A stretch of DNA of 5,866 nt, taken from contig VFKU01000093.1 in NCBI GenBank assembly GCA_009885415.1, positions 1 through 5,866 on the forward strand. Reading direction: 5' to 3'. This document shows, piece after piece, positions 1 to 5,804 of this stretch. The notes beneath the pieces are model-generated. The model worked only from the letters and a program-made list of their open reading frames with translations, had not been told where the DNA came from and searched no databases. Source of the stretch: Rhodothermota bacterium. Its GTDB lineage: Bacteria > Hydrogenedentota > Hydrogenedentia > Hydrogenedentales > GCA-2746185. A program made the position numbers and the translations under genes. Each line of letters opens with the position of its first letter. The stretch's first letter is position 1.

Positions 1-1445
1 AAATCGGCGTTGCTGGCCGCGACCAGTGATTCCAAGCTCACGAGCGCGGGATAGTTCGTCGCCGCGTAAGTGGACAACTGGATGCCGTTTGCGCCAGCCG
101 CGATTGAACCAATGCCGCTTGTTGCGATGATGCCAGTCGGTTGACCTGAGCCAGTGCCGTGAAGCGCGGCCAAGTCGATGGCGAGCGCGATGGACTGAGT
201 GATGTCATCCCGAACAAGTGCGTCGATACTCGGATTGGCAGTTTGGAGCAGCTGTTTCGAGTATTGATGATAGGCGGTCACGGCTTGCGGCGTGAGCGTG
301 AGGTTTTGGAAGTTGATCGCCGTGAGCGTGGACGCCACGGTTTCGCCCGCCCAGTTGACCACTCCTGACCCGTTCTGGCGCGGGATTGTTACCGGGCCGG
401 GAAGGTTCAGCACACGCGCACCGAGGTTCAAAACCTGCGACCTGTTACGGAGGATTTCAATAAACTCGTCAGCCATGACCGAGGTTTGAACGACCATGCC
501 GCCAAGCGTTCCAGTGCCAGCAATCAGCGAGCGGCTGAAAGCTTCGTCGGGAATATAGCAACCCTCGGCACGCTTGCCGTAGTGCATGGACAACTCGTCG
601 CTGAGTTCGGCTTCGATACCGTCACGCTTCGCCCCCGGCATCTGCATGGCGATTGCGCGCGTGATGGAATACTTTTTCCAGTCGCGTTGCTTGACCTCGG
701 AGAGCGGCGAGACTGTGACGGGCCGTGCTTCTGGCAGTTTGTTCAGTGCCTGCGCGCGGAATGCGTCAACTGTCCAGCCTTCTTGAATGGCCTTGTCAGC
801 CAAGTCACGAATGCCTTCGACTTTGTTTCCGAGATTCTTCGCGATTGCGATGATCTCGCCGTTTTCTTTCTGGATGTCGCGGGATGCGCCCAGTTCAATA
901 TTTGATTCAGGCATAATATTATTAGTTAAAACTGTAGTTTGATCTGACCTTCCGACGCCAACAGAGGAATCGGCTGGGACAGAAACGATGGAGATTTCGT
1001 AAGGTTGCCATGCGAACCGGACAGATTCCACTCCGTCCCTTACTTCGCTTGACACCTCTTTCATGCGACGATAGCCAACCGAAACCAATCGGCGTATACC
1101 ATCCTTCACATCCTTCCAAATCTCATCTCCTAATTGAGACTTGGAAAATCTTACAACAGCTCGCCCCTTTTTATCCGCGCCAATGGCAGCAGATTCAACA
1201 ACGCCAATCTGACGTTCCGGGTCGTGGTTCAACAAAAGAGGATGCGAGTCGTTGAGTCGATTCAGGTCAACATCCGCAGGGTCATGGCTCAAGACTTCCA
1301 TGTATCCGCCGCGCTCAACTGGCATCTCCGAGGAAAAAGACAGATCGCAAGTGCGCGTCTTTTCATTCACGCCTTCGGTTGAAAAGGTCAACTCGCGCGT
1401 GAACTTTACTTCCGCATCAAATCTAGTTTCGATCTTGTCGCTCAT
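1..1445 (-). CDS. HK97-type prohead protease fused to major capsid protein (3' end cut by window edge)
   Basis: This protein should mature the prohead and form the icosahedral shell. I translated the frame by hand from the ATG at 1445; it stays open for 481 codons to the window edge. Residues about 1-168 match the HK97 prohead protease family (peptidase U35): His74 in LLLNHD, Ser122 in VSVGYR, then PYEISIVSVPADSSVGVGR at 148-166. His and Ser in these motifs are the known catalytic residues. Residues about 181-245 look helical and charged, like a delta (scaffolding) domain. From about 250 the sequence is an HK97-fold capsid (Phage_capsid), with GTGTLGG at 310-316 and HGTGSGQPTGII at 429-440. 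Fused proteins of this kind are usually around 600-700 aa, so the last third is missing here. The start lies 22 bp after the portal stop and has no adjacent Shine-Dalgarno sequence. The linker at 165-180 is AT-rich and includes Met178. The family call is firm; the cleavage site is not visible by eye. Confidence 0.93.
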   Translation of the reverse strand, partial: MSDKIETRFDAEVKFTRELTFSTEGVNEKTRTCDLSFSSEMPVERGGYMEVLSHDPADVDLNRLNDSHPLLLNHDPERQIGVVESAAIGADKKGRAVVRFSKSQLGDEIWKDVKDGIRRLVSVGYRRMKEVSSEVRDGVESVRFAWQPYEISIVSVPADSSVGVGRSDQTTVLTNNIMPESNIELGASRDIQKENGEIIAIAKNLGNKVEGIRDLADKAIQEGWTVDAFRAQALNKLPEARPVTVSPLSEVKQRDWKKYSITRAIAMQMPGAKRDGIEAELSDELSMHYGKRAEGCYIPDEAFSRSLIAGTGTLGGMVVQTSVMADEFIEILRNRSQVLNLGARVLNLPGPVTIPRQNGSGVVNWAGETVASTLTAINFQNLTLTPQAVTAYHQYSKQLLQTANPSIDALVRDDITQSIALAIDLAALHGTGSGQPTGIIATSGIGSIAAGANGIQLSTYAATNYPALVSLESLVAASNAD

Positions 1446-1476
1446 CAATTGTCTTGGTTTGTCAACGTCACTCCTT
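1445..1476 (-). promoter_or_regulatory. Shine-Dalgarno plus six-codon mini-ORF coupled to the capsid gene start
   Basis: The minus strand carries AAGGAG at 1476-1471, inside the last codons of the portal gene. Five bases later comes TTG at 1465, which opens six codons (MTNQDN) and stops at a TGA at 1447-1445. The final A of that stop is the first base of the protease-capsid ATG, giving a TGATG overlap. The Shine-Dalgarno is 25 bases from the capsid ATG, too far to act directly, so coupled re-initiation through the mini-ORF is a plausible way to start the most highly expressed gene of the module. Six codons can occur by chance, so this is an inference from spacing only. Confidence 0.3.
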
Positions 1477-3018
1477 CATCGATGCCTGGTCTTCTGCCGC
1501 CACATCGTCCGGCGCATCTGGTGTCTGCTGCTGAGAGTTTGCCTGCTCTTGTGAGTCTGCGTCAAAGTCCAGACCGTATTCATCAGCCAACTCTTCATCA
1601 GCATTCAGGTCTCCAAACACGTCCTCGATGTCTCCACCACCTTCGCTGATTATAGATCGACGAGACTTGAACCCTTTTTCTACTGCCAAAACCGAGGCTT
1701 GCAAGTCTTTGAGTGGATCGACCCAATCCCAACGACGAGGCTTCCACTCCGGTTGATTCCATTTGGCGAGCTTGGCCGCCGGCAACGTGAGCCCATTATC
1801 GTTGTTATTTAATGCCCCTGCAACAGCGGCCATGCTCAACCATTCTTCAAATACTGGCGTGATAAACCACGATATTAACCATTCCTGACACGTCTTCCAT
1901 TCTTCGCGCTCTTCGAGCAGCCCGGCTCGGATAGACGAATAGTTGACCGACTCAAGATCGTTCGCCAGTGAAACGTAAGAGACGCCAAGTCCCGCGCTGA
2001 TGCCGCGCAACGTGGCTTTGACAAAGTCTTTGAACGCCGTTGATGGATGCGTCGGGTCAAAGGACTTGAAGTCATATCCGCGCGGCAGCGTCTCGATGCT
2101 GCCCGGCTCTACGTCCATGAACTTGTTTCCACGCCCGTCATCCTGACCGACATATCCGCCGGTGGCAGTGGCGTTGGGAACAAGGAATCCCATCTTGGCT
2201 GCACCAATGCGAGACGCAATGACTTCAGCCTCTTCGTATGCGCCAAGGTTTTTCAGTCGCACCATTGATGATATTAGCCACGGGATGCCGGTTGATTGTC
2301 CGATGCGCTCTGGGTCGTAGATATGGAAAATTTGTTCTGCCGGAACGAACTCTTGCCACTTGCCAAAAGACTTTGGCTGATACAATTCTCCCGGATGATC
2401 TCGCAGCAACCAATAGCCCACAACCTTGCTGTTCATGTCGTAGGCAATGCCCATCTTAGTGACCGCTCCGCCTTTGCCGGTCGTATTGTAATCGACATCA
2501 AGCCTATCAATCTCGATAGGCTCTAAAGCAAACTTGAACTTTCTGTCCTGTGGATAGTGCTTGCGAATTAGCACCGCCCCATCACGGACAACGCTGCGAA
2601 GTATTAACTTCTGGCAGTCCTTCCATGTCAGATTCATGGCGATGGTGCAATTCGCTTTCTTGCCCCATTCCTCCCAAGAATCTTCAATGATGTTGTTCGC
2701 CACGCGGTCGTAACGCTCAACCCAAACTCCATCTTTTTTGGTGCGCTCCTTAATCTTCATCTGCAAACCAACGCCGCAATGACCGAGGACGTTGTTTTGA
2801 ACTAGCTTAAAATAACGACGGACATAATCATTGTTGCGCTCTAGCTCGCGGCATCTGTTGCGAAGCGTCTTGATGTTGCCATGCAGTTCAGCATCTGCGC
2901 TGCTGCCGGTGGCCAGCCAATCGGAATTGAGTCGGCTCAAATCCGATCCATTGAAAGACCTGACCTGTGGAGCGGCCTCCTTCTGCTTTCGAGCGAACAG
3001 CTTTTGAAAAATGTTCAT
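1468..3018 (-). CDS. Phage portal protein, lambda gpB family
   Basis: The portal forms the ring at one capsid vertex through which DNA is pumped, and it docks the terminase and the head-tail connector. The 516-aa length and conserved blocks fit the lambda gpB family (Phage_portal_2). A helical block around 50-85 contains LRNRCRELERNNDYVRRYF and then NNVLGHCGVGLQ. Residues 231-280 contain HIYDPERIGQSTGIPWL and a long helix. VNYSSIRAGLLEEREEW lies at 368-384. PRRWDWVDPLKDLQA lies at 427-441 and is followed by a helix and a conserved segment ending near 468. The tail after about 470 is acidic and Gln-rich and is probably disordered. The start ATG overlaps the stop of the preceding gene as ATGA, with no Shine-Dalgarno, so translation is probably coupled. 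Lambda B is cleaved at its N terminus; nothing here shows whether that happens. No frame damage is visible. Confidence 0.95.
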   Translation of the reverse strand: MNIFQKLFARKQKEAAPQVRSFNGSDLSRLNSDWLATGSSADAELHGNIKTLRNRCRELERNNDYVRRYFKLVQNNVLGHCGVGLQMKIKERTKKDGVWVERYDRVANNIIEDSWEEWGKKANCTIAMNLTWKDCQKLILRSVVRDGAVLIRKHYPQDRKFKFALEPIEIDRLDVDYNTTGKGGAVTKMGIAYDMNSKVVGYWLLRDHPGELYQPKSFGKWQEFVPAEQIFHIYDPERIGQSTGIPWLISSMVRLKNLGAYEEAEVIASRIGAAKMGFLVPNATATGGYVGQDDGRGNKFMDVEPGSIETLPRGYDFKSFDPTHPSTAFKDFVKATLRGISAGLGVSYVSLANDLESVNYSSIRAGLLEEREEWKTCQEWLISWFITPVFEEWLSMAAVAGALNNNDNGLTLPAAKLAKWNQPEWKPRRWDWVDPLKDLQASVLAVEKGFKSRRSIISEGGGDIEDVFGDLNADEELADEYGLDFDADSQEQANSQQQTPDAPDDVAAEDQASMKE

Positions 3019-3584
3019 GGCCGGTTAAACCGAATCAGCACGTTGCGCGAGTTGCCCAAATTGTTCTTTGCGTTCTCAGCCGCAATCTCTGAATCAACCC
3101 TGTCTTGGTAAAATGATTTTGCAGACAACAACTCAGCCCACGACATGCGCCCAATAGACTGACCCGCGATAGTGGTTTGAATAACATCTCGCGTAGCCTT
3201 GCCCAACATCACGGCATCTATGGCATCCAGACAAATCTTTGCGTTTGTTCTGGTGTCGTAGTTGTCAGACTGCTGCGTCATGTCGGGCAATACGGTCAGT
3301 GACCCGCCCCAAACCGTGGCGTATTTCGTGCCGTTGTTGACGCGACCCACGCCCTTGTAAGTTCCCGGAATCCAGCCGCCGGTAGTCGCTGCGACTACGT
3401 TGAAAAGATGGTCGCTGCCAGAGGCTGCGGATGTGAACTCAATTACCGAACCCTCTTTTGCTCGGAGCGAAAACACCAGCGACCAGCCGGATGATGCCGG
3501 ATAGTCTGATGCGGCGTATAAAAGGTCGAAGCTGTCGCCTGCGTATATCGCAGACGGCATCGATGTCAGTGTCGTTGACGCCAT
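3015..3584 (-). CDS. gpW-like head-completion protein with an added N-terminal beta domain
   Basis: The protein sits between the large terminase and the portal, exactly where lambda gpW lies, but at 189 aa it is almost three times the length of gpW (68 aa). Residues 1 to about 103 are rich in Gly, Ser, Thr and aromatics in alternating patterns (YAGDSFDLLYAASDYPASS near 14-32, WIPGTYKGVG near 71-80), which suggests a beta-sandwich. Residues about 112-172 resemble gpW: AIDAVMLGKA, then a short beta-hairpin (TTIAGQSIGRMSW, 137-149), then a helix ELLSAKSFYQDRVDSEIAAE. The family role is to close the portal after packaging and provide the tail-attachment surface. The start is well fixed, because an in-frame TGA lies directly before the ATG. 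It begins 18 bp after the terminase stop, has no clear Shine-Dalgarno, and its stop overlaps the portal start. The gpW resemblance is by pattern and position, not by a search. The function of the N-terminal domain is unknown to me. Confidence 0.72.
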   Translation of the reverse strand: MASTTLTSMPSAIYAGDSFDLLYAASDYPASSGWSLVFSLRAKEGSVIEFTSAASGSDHLFNVVAATTGGWIPGTYKGVGRVNNGTKYATVWGGSLTVLPDMTQQSDNYDTRTNAKICLDAIDAVMLGKATRDVIQTTIAGQSIGRMSWAELLSAKSFYQDRVDSEIAAENAKNNLGNSRNVLIRFNRP

Positions 3585-3602
3585 TCATTGAATAGCGAAG
3601 TG

Positions 3603-4466
3603 TCAACGCCAGCCAGTGGCCCATGCTCCCTGCCGTCTCTGCGGTTGATTTGGCATCGGCTCTTTGTCATTGTCCTTTTCCGCTGGCCGCAATGCCTTTT
3701 GTATTGCGCCAAGGTCTGGCCGCAGAATCTCAACCAGTGCCAGATGATAAACGCGCATGTCAATTGCCTCATTGCGAACGCCGGATGTCTTCTCGTATGT
3801 CCTGCGGGGAAAGCCCTTGACGTATCGCGTCACCGCTCGCTCGCATGTTAGTTGCCTGAACCAGTCTTCGTTGTAGCCGCATCTTATCGGAATATGAATC
3901 TTCCGCGCTCCATCTTCTTCAATCTTTAAGCGCATGAATATGGTGTCTTTGGCTTGATCTGTTGCCACTGAGTTGTAAGTAAATCCGTCTTGTGTAGTCC
4001 TTCGCTGCGTCAACTGAGGCTGAGTCGAACCAATGCCAATGACTGGAACGACAACGCATTGAGTGCCGTGAGTTTTGCAGAACAGCTTCACGATGCCTGT
4101 TTTATAATGGAAGTCTATGGCAACGGCTGACAGCTTTAGCTCGACTCCGTCAACGCGCCTAAACCTCCTACCAAGTGCGTCAGCAAACTTTTTCCATGTC
4201 TCGTTCCGCTCTGTGTCTCCATAGACTTTGACAACCTCAATGCCCCACGTCTCGTCATCCTCACCCAGTCCGATGATCTCCATCTCGATGCGGTCTTTCT
4301 GAACGTCAGCTCCGCCAGAAATAAACACCACCTTATTAGGAAGCCTGTCTGGTGAATAGTCCTCCGCTCGACCAATGATCTTGGCCATGTCGGGCGTCTC
4401 AGCCGGCTCTTTCCATGTCTCAGCAAGAAACGTATTCGTCCACGTCTTTAGCTGCTCTTCGCCGCC
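3603..4466 (-). CDS. terL: Terminase large subunit (gpA family), C-terminal nuclease part, in -1 frame
   Basis: This is the second part of the packaging motor, carrying the endonuclease that cuts concatemeric DNA. The frame opens at the A5 tract and reads GGEEQLKTWTNTFLAETW, a typical gpA family segment, before any ATG. Homology therefore joins it directly to the upstream ATPase part. The first ATG is at 4388 and has no Shine-Dalgarno. Counting the rejoined protein (622 aa; lambda gpA is 641), candidate metal-binding acids are Asp389 in GGADVQKDRIE, comparable to the lambda gpA nuclease aspartate, and Asp453 in AVAIDFHYKT. A conserved C-terminal block, RNEAIDMRVYHLAL, begins near 566. The tail is Pro/Gln/Arg-rich and ends in TGWR. 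Expression requires either a -1 frameshift at the A tract or an independent start at 4388; if the break is a read error, it is simply the second half of one gene. The family call is firm; the status of the break is open. Confidence 0.9.
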   Translation of the reverse strand, partial: GGEEQLKTWTNTFLAETWKEPAETPDMAKIIGRAEDYSPDRLPNKVVFISGGADVQKDRIEMEIIGLGEDDETWGIEVVKVYGDTERNETWKKFADALGRRFRRVDGVELKLSAVAIDFHYKTGIVKLFCKTHGTQCVVVPVIGIGSTQPQLTQRRTTQDGFTYNSVATDQAKDTIFMRLKIEEDGARKIHIPIRCGYNEDWFRQLTCERAVTRYVKGFPRRTYEKTSGVRNEAIDMRVYHLALVEILRPDLGAIQKALRPAEKDNDKEPMPNQPQRRQGAWATGWR

Positions 4467-4471
4467 TTTTT
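4421..4471 (-). other. Frame break in the large terminase: A5-G slip site and downstream hairpin
   Basis: On the minus strand the codons TCG AAA AAG (4474-4466) contain five As followed by G. The zero frame then reads nine more bases' worth of codons plus Ser-Ser and stops at TAA (4450-4448). The -1 frame continues the gpA homology without losing a residue, giving ESKKGGEEQLKTW. One extra A would also restore the frame. About 11 bases after the A-tract G lies a potential hairpin: CAGC (4454-4451) with GCTG (4424-4421), AAG (4448-4446) with CTT (4427-4425), ACGT (4445-4442) with ACGT (4433-4430), an 8-base loop and two 2-base bulges. The heptamer is G AAA AAG, one base from the strong bacterial A AAA AAG. 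A homopolymer sequencing error, a real inactivating deletion and programmed -1 frameshifting all fit the data. Confidence 0.8.
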
Positions 4472-5470
4472 CGATTCGAGGAACTCTTGCGCCATTTGGT
4501 GCAGTCTTGAAACAAACCCGCGCTTTGATTTGAACGGAGAGTAAATCCCGTTGAGGAAATATCCACGCTTGCCATTAAACGCTTCAGTGGCAATCCATTT
4601 GCCTCCGCGAATCGCTTGCACGCGGTCTTCATCTGACCATCTAGCTTCGCACTCGTCGCATTGGTAGTAGGCCTTTTCTGGCTTGTCTTTTTCCCATAGG
4701 ACATTGCTCCACTTAAGCGTTTGCTCATGCTGGCACTTGTGGCATTTGACGAACCACATGCGCCGGTCTGTTTGTTCGTATTCATTTTCTATTCGTGAAG
4801 TTCCCTTGTTGGTCGGAGTCGAAGTGAGATATACGACGGAGTTCCAGAAGCTTTCCGTTCGGCGAATGGCAAGCGCAACGGGATCGCCTTCGCTGCCAGC
4901 CGAAGCGGGGTAGCGATCAACCTCATCAAGCAAGACAACCCGCCTCGGACGCCCAGCAAGCCCAGCCGGTGCGTTGCTGCCAATGATGGCAAGGTTACCG
5001 CCCGGAAAGGTTTTGAGCTGAATAGTATTTTCGGACGTTCGAGACTTTTGTTCTGTGACAAGTTCTCTGAGTGCTGGCGTGTCTCTGCATGTTGCATTGA
5101 ACCTTTCCTTTGACCACGCCTGCGCCATCTCAACCGATGGTTGCACTAGCAAGATCGGTGACGGTTCAGCCGCGATGAAATAGCCTAGGATATTTTCGAG
5201 CAGCGTTGTCTTGGTGGTCTGGCTCGCCCACATCAAACACACACTCCGAACCTTCGGATCGTTTGCCGCATCCATCGGCTCGCGCGCGTAAGGAACATTA
5301 TCAAGTGAGTATCGGCCCGGCTGCGCCGAGTATTCCCGCGAAAGGTATCGGAAGTTTTCAGCCCACTGGCTTACGCTATACCTCGGCGGGGGCGTCACCA
5401 CCTTTATCGCCGCACGCCACACGCTCGCCGCACTCGCGTATCTGCTCAATGATTTTTTCTCTTTGTTCAA
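4448..5470 (-). CDS. terL: Terminase large subunit (gpA family), N-terminal ATPase part
   Basis: This is the ATP-driven DNA-packaging motor that pumps phage DNA into the prohead through the portal. Family features in order are the N-terminal block PPPRYSVSQWAENFRYLS (27-44), PGRYSLDNVPYAREPMD, a Walker A-like loop WASQTTKTT (81-89) that lacks a classical P-loop glycine, and QPSVEMAQAWSKERF. Next come FPGGNLAIIGSNAPAGLAGRP and Walker B VVLLDEVDRYP (178-188) with Asp182-Glu183. STPTNKGTS (217-225) follows, then a probable zinc ribbon with CHKC (243-246) and CDEC (271-274). The frame ends 13 residues after family homology moves to the -1 frame. The start is uncertain: the longest reading uses TTG at 5470 and overlaps the small subunit by 95 bp. 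Other candidates are TTG at 5449 and GTG at 5422 or 5401/5398; the first ATG (residue 66) is too far in. No Shine-Dalgarno decides among them. Confidence 0.93.
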   Translation of the reverse strand: MNKEKKSLSRYASAASVWRAAIKVVTPPPRYSVSQWAENFRYLSREYSAQPGRYSLDNVPYAREPMDAANDPKVRSVCLMWASQTTKTTLLENILGYFIAAEPSPILLVQPSVEMAQAWSKERFNATCRDTPALRELVTEQKSRTSENTIQLKTFPGGNLAIIGSNAPAGLAGRPRRVVLLDEVDRYPASAGSEGDPVALAIRRTESFWNSVVYLTSTPTNKGTSRIENEYEQTDRRMWFVKCHKCQHEQTLKWSNVLWEKDKPEKAYYQCDECEARWSDEDRVQAIRGGKWIATEAFNGKRGYFLNGIYSPFKSKRGFVSRLHQMAQEFLESKKAAKSS

Positions 5471-5804
5471 TTGTGATTTCTGTCATGGCTAAGATTGTTG
5501 CAACCATCGCCTGCAACCCCACTGTGACTAGATCAATAACGTCCGCTTTGACAACAAGCTCTCCGCGAGATTGCTTCTCTTCCATCTCTAGCAGGTTGGC
5601 TTCGTGCGTAATCTTGCGAGTCTTCTGCGCGTCGTAGTCACCAAACAACGCAATGACAATCTGATTGGTGGCAAACGCGCCGTCATTGAATGCCGGAGAC
5701 TGGCCAGCCTGCTTAAAGTATTTAGCGAGCGTGTCTTTGTCGCAGCCAAACTCAGCAGCGGCCTCGTCTAGTCCCCAGTGTTTTTGCTTAAATTTTCTTC
5801 CCAT
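5376..5804 (-). CDS. terS: Terminase small subunit, Nu1-like
   Basis: The small subunit binds the packaging site on phage DNA and delivers it to the large subunit. With the start at 5804 it is 142 aa and begins MGRKFKQKHWGL. A helix-turn-helix-like segment follows at about residues 10-34 (GLDEAAAEFGCDKDTLAKYF). The block GDYDAQKTRKITHEANLLEMEEKQSRGELV (about 55-84) matches the Nu1 pattern of a long helix, rich in Glu, Lys and Arg, that ends in RGELV. A final helical region (about 90-125) probably mediates oligomerisation. Its position directly before a gpA-type gene supports the call. An in-frame ATG at 5855 would add 17 residues and has a weak GGTGA upstream, but that extension would run through the inverted repeat and does not look like family sequence, so I prefer 5804. 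The 3' end overlaps the large-subunit frame. No Shine-Dalgarno precedes 5804. Confidence 0.82.
   Translation of the reverse strand: MGRKFKQKHWGLDEAAAEFGCDKDTLAKYFKQAGQSPAFNDGAFATNQIVIALFGDYDAQKTRKITHEANLLEMEEKQSRGELVVKADVIDLVTVGLQAMVATILAMTEITIEQREKIIEQIRECGERVACGDKGGDAPAEV

Noticed and set aside
486..905. 139-aa plus-strand open frame
   Set aside because: It is antisense to the protease-capsid gene, whose translation has clear family motifs throughout; the plus-strand product shows no recognisable domain.
4136..4426. Minus-strand 96-aa frame just after the break, in the same frame as the ATPase half
   Set aside because: It lies over the gpA nuclease sequence of the -1 frame and has no family resemblance of its own; it is a shadow.
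4420..4785. Minus-strand 121-aa frame across the terminase break
   Set aside because: It is the third frame over terminase sequence; both real terminase frames carry family motifs here and this one does not.
5206..5637. 143-aa plus-strand frame over the terminase genes
   Set aside because: It is antisense to both terminase subunits and low in complexity (Ser/Pro/Thr-rich), typical of a shadow frame.
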